DNA of 64,000 nucleotides from Motacilla alba alba. Lineage: Eukaryota; Chordata; Aves; Passeriformes; Motacillidae. The DNA is taken from NCBI RefSeq assembly GCF_015832195.1, contig NC_052018.1:63673666-63737665 (forward strand), written 5' to 3'. The translations under genes were made by a program, and so were the position numbers. Positions 20,001 to 34,198 of the stretch are shown here, piece by piece. Position 1 is the first letter of the stretch; each line of letters begins with the position of its first letter. Below the pieces are notes generated by a model. It worked only from the letters and a program-made list of their open reading frames with translations, did no database searches and was not told the DNA's origin.

Positions 20001-23000
20001 CTTGGATAACTAAGCAATTCTGTTTTGTACTTTTTTGATAAATTTTCATTATATTGGGATTTTAGCTTTACTTTTTTTTTTCTTTTTTTTTTTCTTTTTT
20101 TCCTAAAACAAAACACCTTCTGAAGAGCACTGTCCTCTCCCCACCAAACTAAACCCACTGTTACTTCAAAGGATAGACAGAAGCTGCCATAGCTCTGCCA
20201 CAGTTCTGGAGAGCAGCGTTTGAGGACAGGGTGGACATACTCACAGTCTGTAGAAACAGAGGCAGGGAGACCCTGCTCCAAAATGTGTGCACACTGTCAC
20301 TGTCCCTTGGAGTGGGGAGCAGCAGGAGGTGCTGCTGAGGTATTGATCCCAGATCCCCGTGCTGCAGATGGGTGGCTGAAAACAAAGACATGGGAGAGAG
20401 CACCAGGGAGACACATCAGGCTGCTCCTACAGAATGCCCCTCGAAGTTCTGTGAGTGTGATAACACCTGGAAAGCTCTGTGGTCATGGCAGAGTGCTGGT
20501 GGCTGAGCAGTTTCCATCTGATGGATTGATGGATAGCTCTGTCTAGATGGGGTTTTATCGGGTACTTTTTTTGCAATTTCTGTCAATCTAGGTTTGATCC
20601 CCTTCATTTACATTTGGTCATCCTTACCCTGAATTCTTGTTTTCTCTTATTTAAGAGAAAAATCTGCCACACACTGTATGGCACTTTGTTCCTATTTAGC
20701 CAAAATACAGAAACTCTTTGTTTTAGTGGGAAGGGAGTGGGGGAGGGGCTGGTGTTGTGGTGGGTTTTTGGTGGTTTGGGCTCTTTTCAGCATTTCTGAA
20801 GGGCCAGCTGACTCCATTATGCTTTTGATTGCATTTGTTTTTACAAGTGTTGCCATAAGCTTAGTGAGAAATTTAAAATTTTGCTAATTTATAAAGATGA
20901 TATTAAAAAAAAAACAATTTTGGGTGGCGTGGCTGCAGTCAGGTCAAACTCCACCCTCTCCCTTTTGTTTCACTTTCATTATTAATATTGTTGATTTCCT
21001 TATCTCATTGCTGTTTCTAGTAAATAGTTCCTATCTCAACCCATGATCTTTGCCTTTTGTGGCTCCAATTCTCCTCTCAAATCCTCTGAGAGGGAAGAAG
21101 GGGGAAAGGGGGTGGGTGAGCACGTGCTGTGTAGTTTGGAGTTTCAGTGGGAAACACTAAACTGGGGAGTACCATTCCTAAACCATGACACCATTATGAG
21201 GAAAAAAACTTCTAAGGAGAAATGTGAATGCGTGGTTAACCTTCAGGTGAGCTTTTAAAAGTAAACTTTTAAGATTTACCTCATTGTTCATTGTAGTCGA
21301 TGTTGCTTACCCTGGTGGTTGACCTTGTGTAGTGCTGGGCAGGCCTTAGGTACTGAACTCCCAACATACCTGCAGTCCTGTGTTCAATTTTTTGTTCAAA
21401 CTGAGGCAATTTTCTGCTAGAATATTGTGAATCCCTGAATGAAATCTCTTGAGACTGTATCCAAGTACAGCAGTCTCTGTGTCACACTTGTTGCTAACAC
21501 AGTAGATTTTCTACAAAAAAATGATCATATCTCTATATTGCCTGATTTGGTTGGTATCATCTGCTGCCAAAAATCTATTATCTCTAGATTTCAAAGGAAT
21601 TATTCTTTCTGACACTGTTGCTTAAAACCAGTGTCAGGAGAGCACTGTTGGAGAAGCAATAGTTCTAGCTTCTAAAACTAGCTCAGCTCTTCAGCAGAGT
21701 GGAAAAAATGCAAATTAACCTCGCAGTCCTTTGTCATCCCTTTAAAGCCAGGTGAGGCTCGAGAGCAGAACTGTAGTTATTAACACTCCCTCTTACAGGT
21801 TATTGTCTCTGATTACAGACTTAGAGAGGCCCTGATATTGCCCATCCTTAACAAGGAATCTGTAACACTCCATGGGGTGTTATTAAAATGGTGGAAACTT
21901 TTGAAAAATCAGGATGCACTTGTTCAGTGTTGTACTCAGTTGTCGAGGCCTTTGGCCTTCTGGACAGGAGGAAAACTGTGGACTTCTGAACCCATACGAA
22001 CTGTATTATTTAACAGAACATCAGCTGAGAGGCTTTGAGTAATTTTGAACTGTTTTCCTTGAAATAAAACACATTTTGTGTACAGTTCCAATTCAGACCT
22101 CACATCCTGAAGTTTAATCTCCTGATATGAATCTAAAGATTTCTACTTCAAACTTACGGAGAAGAGACAGCCTCCTGCAAGCTGTAGAATAAACTTTGCT
22201 GTGGAAATGAACTGTATTGAGAAAATCTTGTATATAAAAAAGGCCCCAAATCTGCAGATGTGAGAACAACTTTATTTTCTCAAGTGCACTTGTTAATGGT
22301 TCAACTGGCCTGCAAAATTGCAGTCAAGCCTAGGTTTTAGGGTATGAGCCTTGTTGCACAAAGGCAGGTGAGTCAGCCTGAAATGCATGATGATAAATGT
22401 TAATAGCTGCTAATAAAGCAGAGTGGAGGGCATGCATGGACTGCAGGGTACCTGAAGGGGCAGAGAAAAGGCAAAACTTCTCCCCACCAGTGAGGTGGGA
22501 AGTGAGGGACTCCCAGACAGGCACCCTCCCCCTTGGGGTGTCCTGTTGGTGCAGCAGGTCCTGTGTGACACTGCTGAGAGTGACTCTGTGGCATGAGTAA
22601 AAACCCATTACCTCTGTAGGTGCTGAAGCTACCTGCTAAAAACTGTGACGGGAAGGCTGAAGAGCTCCTACAATGGAGTTATAGACTGGAAAATAGAATG
22701 TCAGGAGGCAGAGAGGGAAAGGGATGAGTTAAACACAACAGGCAGATGATTCCAATATAAAAGCATTTCAGAATTGACCAGTGCAAGGCCAGAAGGATAA
22801 GAACAGTTGTAACAGTGGGGTAAAGGCACTGCCAGAGTTTTCTCAGGCTGGGGACATTAGAGCTTACGTCGGTGCAAGTGGAAAGTATGCCATGGGATTG
22901 GAAATGAAAGGGTCTTGGTATTAGAAAAGGCAAGGCACCATGCAATATCCTCCATAGCAAACCACAGATACAAAGACAAAGGCTTTAAGTGTGGTTTCTT

Positions 23001-24312
23001 AAAACAAGAGGCTTAGCCTGGCAGCAGGGAGTGGCATGGTGTTGTCTGAGGGATGTGTGGGTGTTTAGAGGGGAATAATTGGGCATTAGAAATACCTGGA
23101 CAGTTGAGCTGCAGAGAACCACTACTCAGAATGGGCAGCTTTATTACTAACAGGCCAGGTTTTCAGTTAGGAAATGCAAACTGCAGCCCAAGAATGGCAT
23201 GCTGATGTTAAGATCTGTAGAGGTATGTGATAGTGCCTTCTGCAGTAAGCTGATGTTAAGGTGAGGGATTCTATGAGAAGGGTTAAAACAGCAGGAAAAT
23301 GTAAAGAGGATTCTGCTCTGAGGCTTGGTGTGGTTGAATGGATGATCTGAACAGTCCTTCCATATGTGCAGTCCTTAATTCAGGAGGCTATATTGTCATT
23401 TGAGAGAGCAGTGAGAAAATATCCACTGCAGTGACCCACTTCTGGGTAGGCAATGGGAAGAGGGTGTCTGTCCTGTGGTGCATTCCAGGCCAGCCTGCAT
23501 GGGTTGCATTGATGCTGCTGTGCCAAATGTTGTTCCTGTGTGAAGCTTCAGGGTCAGCCAGAGTTGTACAGAGGGGAAAGCCTAAGGCCAGGCCGATTAA
23601 ACATGGATTTTGTCTTTGGGGAAAAAGTAGATTTTGCTTGGGGCAGTGGTGGACAAAGGGAATCAGTTGTGAAAAGAACATCTGAGGCAGTTACTCATTC
23701 TGCTGCAAGATGGGGATCCTCTCACTCCTTTCCCAGGCATATCCTCCTCACACCCTGTGTCAAGTGAGTTGGTGTGTTAAGCAGGAGCAGGAGGAGCCAG
23801 GTGGCAGCTGAGGGGCAATGGGGCTGTAGGGATGAGCATTTACAATGTGCCCAGATTGTAGGGGCAGCCCTAGGCCTGACTGGCCAGAGGCATTTACATT
23901 CTGATGTTGCTCTTCAGGGTTTAGGGGTTTTTTTAAACTTTATTTGACTCCAACCATTACTTTTTTCTATGTGCACGGTGTAGCCTCCTTGAGAGGGATG
24001 CTTGTCCAGCCAGACTGGCTTGGTTTGATGGCTCAGACTCTAAAAGAGACACTCAGAGTGGTGTAGTTTGGCACTTGTGCCCTGCCCCAGGCTCATCTTT
24101 CTCATCCTGTTTTCCTTCTGCAGTCACTGCAGATCTGTGATGTTGTCTAGAACAACACAGCATACCCCATATACTCCACAGTCCCCTACAACAGACACTC
24201 AATAGTGGTCATCTTTCTTTCCTTCTTGCCCTACTCTCAGCACTGCTCTACCTAAAAAATTGAAAATGTGTGAGAAGAGAAAAAAATTAGCAAACTAGAT
24301 TAAAATGTTTTC

Positions 24313-24337
24313 CTTTTTTTTTTTTTTTTTTTTTTTA
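24313..24337. repeat. Poly-T tract
   Basis: About 22 uninterrupted T residues in intergenic DNA, with no retroposon body recognisable beside it. A similar broken tract lies at 20071-20101. Confidence 0.8.
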
Positions 24338-27326
24338 ACCTTCATGCCCGGCTTTGCAAACTAATAATCTTTATTCTCTTGGCTTTGAGGCTGATCACAA
24401 GAGCCTGCATTGAGATATTCAATTATTTAGTGTCCTTTTAAAAGAAAAGGTAATGCATGCAAGAGAGATGTAAGATCTGCTCTGGTGACCATGCCCACAG
24501 CTGGGATTTTAGAAGAACATTTTTTTTCAGGGTCCTTGTGCTTGTGGTGCCACCATTGCAATTCTACCCAGAAACCAATTCCTCTCTTTTCTCAAGGGAC
24601 TATGAGTTGTTTTTGCAAGTAAGCAAAGCAACGAAGAGCCTTGTCACCTTCCTCTCCTCACATGAGTTACTGCAATACCTTTCCAAAACCATTTTTGACT
24701 TTCACATTATGTTTGACATTATTGTTTCTCAGGCTTGAAGATTTGTCTTTTTTGACCTCCTAGACAAAATTACCTAGAGGGATAGATTTCAGTATAGCAT
24801 CTTACCCACTTTTATTTTGATCTCTTCCTCTCCCTGTAATCTCTGGAACAAAGAACCTGATTTGAAGTACAAAGTGGTCTGCTGGGAATATAACGTCACA
24901 TTAAAAAACATAGTAAATAATTTATAAATGCTATGCAGAAAAGTATTCCACATTATTTTAAGTAATTTTGTTTGACTGTGGTAGGGAATGAACATAATAA
25001 GAGATCAGAAGTGGTCACACTAACCACAGTGAAGAAAAATATTTCAGGTTGGGCTTATTTTCTCAGAGCTGGCAAACCAGAAGTATTGTCTCTCCTTTAT
25101 GGATACATATTTCCCAGCAATTACAGTGTGGACAAAGGTACAAATCTCTTGTAAAAACAGAACAAAAAATAATTCAGATTTATTACTATGAATTTCTATC
25201 AGGAGTCAGTAAATTGCACATGCAGCCTAGCTAATATGTTGGGTTCTGGTGTTTTGCTGTTTTGGTTTGGTTTTGTTTGTTTGTTTGTTTTTTTTCCCTT
25301 CAGTATAAGAGTAGGACCTAGCTGACCTGTGCTTACATCTAAATTATTCTGATTTATTTTGGATTCTGTTGAGTTTTGAAATCTGGATACTGACTGCACT
25401 CTTCTAGGACTCTGTGTCATGCATTTGGATAAAGACTTCAATTTGTGTTTGTTTACAGTGATATTAGATGTTAAGAGGTTTATCTTGATGCTAGCTTCTT
25501 TGCCAGAAGCTCCAAAATCAGAGATCACCCTGCATTTCACAGAGCTCTGTGGACACAATCCTGGCCTCATTCTACTTCTTTCAACTTCTGCCTTAGGTTT
25601 GCTCAGTGAACCAAAAGGTTTCTTCATCTGGAAAACATGATCAGGAAGTATCTGTCCTGGAGAGAGCATGCTTCCAGCAGGCTTACTGAAAATATAGTCC
25701 TGTTTTTTACCTGAGTGCTTGGGGGTATGGATGTGACAGTAGTCTCCTATGCAACCCTACTGTGCACTACCTGTTACATCCAAAGTGTGTTCCCCTTTTG
25801 TCTTGTACCTGAAGCATCTGCTGGTACCTCTAGCTTGCCTTCCTGTATCCCCCCTATAAACAGTCTTTGCTGCTGGCTTTTTGTTTTGGTTTTTTTTTTT
25901 TCTTCTCTTGCCAGATTATCTCACAGATCTACTATTTTGGGATAAGCAAGAGGCCACAGCGTATGTTTAGATACTTTGGACCATTTTGAGGTCAAGGACA
26001 AATTTTTTACTTGCTTGGTCATCCCACCTGCAAAATGGTAGTAGTGACACTGGACATTCCTTTATCACTTGTCAAAAATAAAAAATTAGTTATTAAGAAA
26101 CAATTAGTCTGGCTTGGTATCAGAGGAACTTTTAACATTTAGTTTAACACAGATTAACACTGTGTAGCTGGTGATAAATCTACATTATGAAAACATGAAT
26201 GAGTTTACTGAATGCACTGAAGCGAAGAGGATGTCTGAGATTCAATGGTGTGCCTGTTTAGTCCCTTTTAAAATTTTCTTTATTGTTTTTTGAAGTATTT
26301 GTTGACAGCTGTTTTCTTTGGCAAGTGTTCTTAACACTCTGCTCCTTGACAGAAGAACAAGACCAAGTGTCTTCTAGGTAACTGCACTGGCAGCAGAAGC
26401 CATGCTAGCCTGACCCCAGCATTAGTGGGAAGGCCACTGGGAATTTGTACATGTAAGGAGTGAGAGGAATAGTGAAGCATTATTTTCTGTATTTACTCTG
26501 CTGCTGTTTCATATTACTGAATGCTGTTTAGGAGGAAATGAAAATCTTTCTAATGGGATCTAAATGAGATGTGTGGAGCAGCAGAAGGTAGTTCCCTGGA
26601 ATGAAATTAGATCTGACGATTGGGATTTAACACACTCTCTTTTGCCAGAAGTGTGTAAGATTATTAAAGCATCACAACCTCATTTGGTCGCTTTGTAATC
26701 TGTTCTTAACCTTCATGCTGATGAGGCTGTTATGTAACAACGAGTGAAGGCCAGACCTTATGTTGCTCCAGTGTATGGGAGCCCATGCCCAGAGACCCCA
26801 GAGTGGGGCCAGGTGGAAAGCTGGCTGCATTTTCCCTCTTGAGATTATGTGGAAAACTTGCTTTTGGGCTGTGGGTAGCATCCTTGACCATAGAGAAGTG
26901 TATCCTAAGGTTTACTGTATGATGCTATGTCTTATCACTGAAACACTCCTACTTTCAGGAAGCCCACGAGGGACATTGGCAAATCCTTTCTCCTTCAGTA
27001 CCTAAATTTTGGCTGCATATAGAAGCAGGGATGACTGCTGTAAAGAAGGTGTTTATTAAATATTTTCATTAAATTAAAGGTTTTTCTTCAACAGGAGCAA
27101 TCTTTGGTTTGAGTAATCAAAAGAAGGATGTAGGTGACAGGGACAACCCTTGCTGAGCTTTCATTTTAGCAGAATGAAACATTGCAGTGTCCATGCACCT
27201 GTTTACTGGGAACACCTGAGGAGTGCTATCTAAACTGTATGTGGTTAGGGAATGCCTAGCTTAAAAACCCAACAAAAGTCAGGCTGAGAGCTCTGAGCAA
27301 CCCACCTCTAATGAAATCAGAGCCAA

Positions 27327-27369
27327 CAGTATTCTCCTCGTTTAGGAGAGAATACCGAGGAGAATACTG
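27327..27369. repeat. Perfect 14-bp inverted repeat with 15-nt loop
   Basis: The arm at 27327-27340 (CAGTATTCTCCTCG) is exactly complementary to the arm at 27356-27369, separated by 15 nt. A transcript from either strand could fold into a stable stem-loop. It lies about 330 bp beyond the proposed ARFGEF3 polyadenylation site. No function is known to me. Confidence 0.8.
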
Positions 27370-27697
27370 AAGAGGGAGAAATGTTTCACCTGTCTAGATG
27401 CATCAAAATTCTGCACACATCTACTTGCACCTGGAACTATCTCAGTAGCTTCATCCTTCTCCACCCCACAAACTCAGACTCTGGCTAGAAGTGTTGTAGG
27501 AGTCATTTGTCAGTGTTTAGATCTCAGTTTCCATCAAAAACACATAGCAGTTCAGAGCGACTAAATTCCCAAGGTCATCCATGAAAACCGCAGTTCATGC
27601 TAGTACATACCAAGTATTTCAGGCTCTTTCTCTGCTCTGTTCCTTTGCTTCATCAGGAATTGTACAATAACTTTCATTACACAAAACCAAAGCATAA

Positions 27698-27722
27698 TTT
27701 ATTTTGCATTTGCATCTTTATT
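27698..27722 (-). terminator. Tandem AATAAA polyadenylation signals, ARFGEF3 distal end
   Basis: Two AATAAA hexamers on the minus strand (27722-27717 and 27703-27698), 14 nt apart, with a GT-rich downstream element within about 30 nt. This is the most convincing polyadenylation layout to the left of ARFGEF3. Confidence 0.5.
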
Positions 27723-29538
27723 CTACAACACAAGCAACATAAATAGTTCATACTTTTTGTTTTAAAATATTTCCATTTCAGAATTCAGTCAGAATAAAAT
27801 ATACACAAAATACAATTTGCAAGCCAGCTGACAGTGACTGCCCAACCACTGGACACCCAAGGACCATACAAAGCTAGCGGCACAACAGGACACGGTGGAC
27901 ATGGGGAAGTGTTCTTCTGAAGAAGAGCAGAAAGGTAGAGGAAGGAAACATGGATGAGACCAAGGAATTGCAGATAGGTATGAACTTGGCAGAAGGTAAC
28001 CCAACGTTTGACAAGATAATTTATAGTCTCTCTTAAGAAGTACTATTGGCTCCTCCTGAATATACAGCTAGAGAGATTAAGTCCTGGGAATCATGTTTTG
28101 TGGTAAAATGCTTCTCTGGCAGCCATCATCATGGAAATAATATATTTTTTTTTAATTTTCAAACAGAAAAGACTTAGATCTTTGGCGAAATGGAGTGTCC
28201 ACTCCCTTTGGCTTGCTTCCAGTTCTGGCTGAGGGGCCCATAGAAGTCTGTTTGCAGTCTCACAAAAAATGACAAAAGGTGGGGAGGGGAAAGTGGCAGA
28301 GAAGAGGAAGTGGAGGGAACTGAAAGAAGCTTCTGGCTGTTGTCATTGCACACCTTCAATCCCTTGCTCCCATCTGCTCTAGCAAACAGTGTGAGCTACA
28401 GGGCTCTGTCACCACCATGCTCTGCCCTTCCTGCTGTTCTCCCTTTGGTATTGAGTTCTGTCTTCCGCTGCAGAGTGTGGGGCTGAGGTGTCACAGCCTG
28501 ATTGTGGAGGAGGTATTTGTCCCTTGCTTGAATCTGTGTACCTGCGCCTGTCTGCCAGCTCAGCTCTCACTGCAGCTTGCTGCTTATGGAAGTGTGGCAC
28601 TTCACCACAGCCCAGATGGACCAAATGCATGGACAGGAAACAGGGCCCTGATGCTCCATGGGGGTCAGACAAAATTTATCAAAGTACATAAACTACCTTT
28701 TGAAAAGTGGGATGTTGGGGTAAATAGATCCTGTTGCCATGTTTCTTAACCAAAAATGCTTTCCATAAACTCAGCTGCCTGATTCAATGTGGCAGTGTAG
28801 ACTATACAAAACTCAACTTGTGATTTTGCCAAAAATTGGAATTTGAGGGATCTGGTTCCACAGGCGAGCTCATTATTGCATTAATCCAGGATCATACAGA
28901 ACAGCTCCACTAATATCCACAGAATTAGGGCATTTCTTCTTCCCTCTGCTTTTAGTTTTCAGCTTAGAGACCTCTGAGCACTAAGTGAAAAGACTGATGC
29001 GCACTTAGGCCACGTGTGTTTTCATTTTTAAATGTTTGGCCAAAACGATTTGTTTAGTATCATATTAGTGTCACATATAAAGTATGTGTTCTGAGAAGAA
29101 TTAGTGGAAATGACTTCCTTGCAGTTGTACAACTTCTGGAGTCCCAGGCATGTTGCTGGTGAGGGCTGCTGAGACCCTTTGGTGATATCCCTACAGAAGC
29201 TCCGCTCAAATTAGGGAGGCTCAGTGAAGAGGGATCACTAGCTGCCACATGCTTTTATCTACATTGCATAAAATCCAACATTTGTGCTTCTGTGCAATGG
29301 TAAATTGGTCCTTTACATTAAAAGAAGAGAAACTTTTTTTGGTAAATTGATGGTACCATCTTACTTCTTTAACAGTTGTGGAATGATCAGCAACTAAAAA
29401 AAGCCTATTCCATGTCATACACCATGATGAGACCTGTACACAGGTCTTCCCATTAATGTGACTGCAGTAATTAGTAAATAGCCTGCTTAGACACCTTAGA
29501 CATATCTTGGTATAAAGGGGGGGAGGGGAGAAGGAAGC

Positions 29539-29598
29539 ATTTCATTTGTGAATTAAAACACACAAAAGAAGCTTTTGGTTTTAATTCACAAAAGAAAT
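29539..29598. repeat. 60-nt near-palindromic hairpin
   Basis: A 15-bp perfect stem (29545-29559 with 29578-29592) encloses a 3-nt bulge, a 6-bp inner stem (29563-29568 with 29572-29577) and a 3-nt loop. Five further outer pairs (29539-29543 with 29594-29598) follow one A-A mismatch, making 26 base pairs in all. The stem is A/T-rich with HindIII-like AAGCTT at its tip. It lies within the probable ARFGEF3 3' UTR. It could be a short palindromic transposon relic or a structured RNA element. Confidence 0.8.
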
Positions 29599-32500
29599 AA
29601 AGCACTGAGAAATGGCATTTCTAGAATGGATTGCTGAAGGTGACAAGAGCCAAACCACATGCATAATTTCTCAACAGGCTTCTATACAGATGAGCTAGGT
29701 GAAAAATAAATCACTTTGGCTTGCTGGATCTGTGCAAAAATGAGGATTCTCATTTTGCAGTACAGAGTTGTGTGGGTCTGTGTGCTGGTTCCCATGGATT
29801 TTTCAAGCAGGAGGTGTATGGAGGACAGCAGCAGAGAGGGTGACACAAAAAACTTTACAGGACTCCCCCTTTCCTGAGAACTTGCGAATCCGTATGCAGG
29901 GATTGAAGAATTCAAGGACTGAGTCCTGAGTATTAACGATCCCTACTTAATTTCCATTGATCTCGACAGCTTCAGCACTTTGAGTGCGGGCCCAAGCTGT
30001 GAAGAAAGGTACAAAGTGGAGGCAGAACATGGAGTTGGACTCTCCTTTCTAACTTGTTTGCCACTCGGTTTCATGCCAGTGCTGTGCTGGGCTCTGCAGT
30101 GTTGATACCAACACTGAGATGCTGCTATACAAAGCACAGGTGAACATTGTACATGGTACTTAGAGGTGGGGGTTTTATCTTTGGTGAGTGAGGACTTGTC
30201 AGTGAATTTTACATAAAGGTTTAAGTTTTAAACAAAACTTGAAGCTCAAACTGAAAGGGAAAGCACCTTACAAGTCACAGGTGTAAACTGTGCTTGGCCT
30301 TGACATGAACAAGCTACAGTGCAGATGACATACACTTTTCATCTGTGATATTGCCTGAGCTGGGAGTTGTACAAGGAAAGTATTGCCCAGGTCTGAGTGA
30401 ATGTTTTTCTAATAACTCTTCCTATATGGTAAATTAAGTCAGTTATTCTAAAATGAGTGTTTATCCCTAGGAAAGTATTAAATCTCTATTTTAACATCAT
30501 AAAGACATGAAGGCATCTCTTGTTAACCAAGAGATAGTGGTGGAAATTCAATGGCTGCTGAATGCTCAGAAAAGGTACCAGAGTAACTATTTGAACCATT
30601 GCTGGTGTGACACAAACATATAACACAGCAGATAAGCATATTACTAGTGTGGATTGCTGTCTGAAAATATGCTGAATGCCCAGAATATGGCAGTGACTGG
30701 AGCCACAGGTATCTGTACACATACATGTCAATCATCTCATATGACTGCATATGTTCACAGTGCAGAATGAAGTGCAAACATATGCAATGACCTGAGACCA
30801 TGTAGGTTGGGGTCAGACCCTGCCCCTGTTCTGCAGGAAAAGGATAACTTTCCTGATGAGTGCTCTGCTTTTCTCAGCTTTGAATATTTGCACAGTGATG
30901 AGCTATTTCATGTGCTTAAAGGTAGTTGACGCTGGGCAAGCATCAACTCAAGCAGCAACTTTCTCTGTTAGCAACTGCCTACAGGATTTTAAAAGGTGAT
31001 GTCCTTGCCTCTGCTACCTGTGGTGCTCCTGAGGAGGGCAGTGTGAATTAGGCAAAGGCAGCAGAGGTGCAGCTCTGGTACCTGAGAAGGATGTCGAGCT
31101 ACCACATCTTCTTTTTTAAAGCATTTCAGTTGAGCAAAATTTACTGGGCCATCATTTTTAAAAACAACTGTCCAGTTCTATTAAAAAAAACAACATGTGA
31201 CCTGTTTATATGACAAAAAAAATGCAAGGGCAAGAAGAGAGAAGAATGTAGTCATTAACCAAGGCAAAGAGAAAGAAAAAGCTCAGGCTGTAGTGCAGAG
31301 ACTGGTTTGCTCAAGGTTCATATGTTTGGTTCAACAGTAAAGCTGCCAATACTCTGCCATGCATGAAGTTCTAGAGCTAACAGGAAGGATTTTAATGGGA
31401 TACACATGTGAATACAAGGACTACTGCTACTGCTGACTGAGGTGCTTCCTCACTCACAAGCAGAAAGCAGAAAAGCCACTGTAGCATGGACATGTAGCTG
31501 GACATGACTGGGGTGTGCAGTGTTGGGAATTCCCCTTCTGAAGCTTAGGACAGGCTGATGCCAGCCCCCTTTTCCTGGGACTGTTCTGGCAGACTTCTCC
31601 TTTGGGTAAAAGCTTGTTTTATGAGGTCTGAAGGCATCATGCTGGCAGTCATGAGCCACGAAACAGGCCACACAGGACCTATGAAATGGTGATGTCACAC
31701 ATTTATTATTCTACTTCTTTGGGGCTTACTGATGTCTATAGCTAAACTAGCAGAAAAATTGCTGAGACTCTGATGAACCAACTAATTTTTTTTTATTTGT
31801 TTATGTTTTGAAGGTGCATCAGAAAGCTTTAGCTTCTACATCTCATGGTTGTGGTTACTGAAGTGGCCATGGGCTGCTCCCCTCACCTGGTTAGCATTTT
31901 ATACACACAAGGAAAAGGAAGAGCAGCACATGCTGAACGTTGCCCTGTAAATAGCTCTGTAAGTAATTGCTGCTTCAAATATTCCTTCTCCCGTCCTTCT
32001 AATTACACTTCTGGAATTATTCAGTTACTTATGACTTTTTTAGGGAGGGGTCTTAATGAGCAGAGGCACTGAAGGTGACAATGGGCACTTAGTGCATAAT
32101 TTGAAGGACAAAGCTCAAAACAGGCCAACAGCAACACAACAAATTTACTTGTCCTCATTTTCCAATGTGGTATTTTGTAGTGTAAATGGTTAAAATGAAA
32201 TAACATTTTAGGCCAAGATGGTGGCTAATCAGGTAACACTAGGTTATGCTGTGTTCATGGGTTTGAGGGAGGTGGTGGTAATGGTATTGGCACTCCTAAA
32301 GCTTTTTTTTTACTGATTTACAGAAGGATTTTGTATTGCAACCACAATGCAACCATGGTGTTTCCTAGATTCTAGGACCTCTTCTGTAGTCCTGAATGAT
32401 TTCACTGGTACTGCTATCAATTTTATTTCCTCTACATAATTTAGGGATTTGCTTTATTTTTAGATCAGTACAGCAAGGATCTGCATCCATTCAACGCATT

Positions 32501-34184
32501 TATAATGAAAACTATCAGAGTTGGCTGCTTTGCATATGGTTTATAATTCAGATTTCTGTCATTGTCTAATTAATGTACTGCTTTAAAAGCAGCTCTGTAT
32601 AGATGCCAAATAAAAACTTTAACAAAAAATGTGACCACACTTTCACTCTACCTAAAGATGTATAAGAAAGACATGGCAACAGAAATCAAACTGTGCTACT
32701 ACTCTCCCAGATACCAAAGCAAAATCTAACCTGTCCCTGAGGAAGTATTGAAACTGTTGGGGGAAAACTGACAATTGAAAACACTGTTAAATTAGTAATT
32801 CATAAAGTCAGTTTAGGTGATAGAAAAGAGATGTTTTTACCAAACTTTTGTGTTCTTTAAACAATTTAGCAAAAGGAAATTTTTGAAGAAAGAGAAACAG
32901 CACAACTGGCACTACAGAAAGTTACAGGACAAATACTCCCTGCACAAGACTAGCAGGTGACAAATGGGAAGAAGGCAATGGAGGGAAAAGGCAGGAGGAA
33001 AGTGTCAGACTCTTTGTAAACAAAGCAGCTTGGGAGATGGCTGTTCAGTGGGGCTTCTTGGCTCCCTCTGTTTTCCAGGTTTAAGATGCTAAAGCAGTTA
33101 GTTTTGCAAAATCCAGGCCTTACATAAAGAGATGACATCCTCAGGATGCTTTGGAGCAGGGACTGAAGCTGTATATTTAGTTGGCATGCACATTTTAAAA
33201 GCCTTGGGAGAACAGCATTAAGGGGTCACCCAAAATTAAAATCAACTCATTTTCAACAAGTTATCAACAAATGATATAGCATGGGAGTATGAGATGAAAT
33301 GTCCCAAGGGCTGTGACATAACTTGTGCAGCAAGGTAACCCTTGCTTTCTATAGTGTGAAAAGCATCACATATGCATTTGACAACACAATAGTCAATCCT
33401 CCTCCTTCTCCTCCCTCTTACTAATAACAGCAAATTGCAATAGTCCCAATAGGAGTGCTGCATGGAGAGGGGATGTACCTCCATGAGGACCTGTACTTTT
33501 CTATTTACAGCAGCAGACAAGAAATGAGAAACAGGAACTATACCTCTCTTTCATACCATTTTCCATTTTGCTTCAGCTCCAAGTGCAGTGACATTTAACA
33601 AAGGTGATAAAGGTGTTCCTGGCTACAGCAGCTCTACATAAGCAAACATAAATTTCCAGTAGAATAATAGCTGCACTGGTGCTTAAACTGGAGCACTTTA
33701 CTCTGCTTAGTTGAATGCTGGATACTGGCACATGCTGGTATTTGCTGTGGTGTGTCTTCCCACAGCTTCACAGGAAAGAGCAAAACAAACTTCTCTTTTT
33801 CCCTTAGAGGGAATTAGATATGTGGCAAAATGCTCAGCTGTAGGCATAGGAGAAGAGGCAGCAAGGGTGGTGCTGCAGAGAGGGCAGTTTGACAGTGCCA
33901 TTTCTCTTTGAGCAGTACTCCGTAAGAGCAATGAAAGGATCAATAGTCTGTGCTTAGTTGACCCATTTTAGACCTGGGATTCTTTAGCTACTCCAAATGT
34001 CACTACAAAGGCTCCTCTTGGAGCAAAATAAATTTCCACTTTCTCTAGTCAGCAACACGTTTAGTTACTACAATAATCTTTAGTTGGCTATCCTCTCTCA
34101 CGCCAATTTTTGAAGGGAAGATGTTACCCTAAAAAATGTCACCTTCTTACTTGTCCCATAGCCCCACCTTTTCACTGACTTGGA

Positions 34185-34198
34185 TTTATTTATTTATT
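34185..34198 (-). terminator. Candidate proximal polyadenylation signals, ARFGEF3
   Basis: The plus strand has TTTATTTATTTATT, giving three overlapping AATAAA hexamers on the minus strand about 400 nt past the stop codon. They could support a short 3' UTR isoform. The ATTTA repeats on the plus strand are not in the transcript sense. Confidence 0.35.

Larger units (their letters stand above)
17017..27670. other. Intergenic region between SMIM28 and ARFGEF3
   Basis: No supported exon on either strand. I looked for a HEBP2-type SOUL heme-binding protein, because HEBP2 lies near ARFGEF3 in humans as I remember it, and recognised none. A GA run lies near 17330, poly-T tracts at about 20071-20101 and 24313-24337, and a GTTT-type run near 25262-25290. 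A perfect 14-bp inverted repeat is at 27327-27369. Several AATAAA hexamers occur on both strands, but none has a coding partner. Confidence 0.55.
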
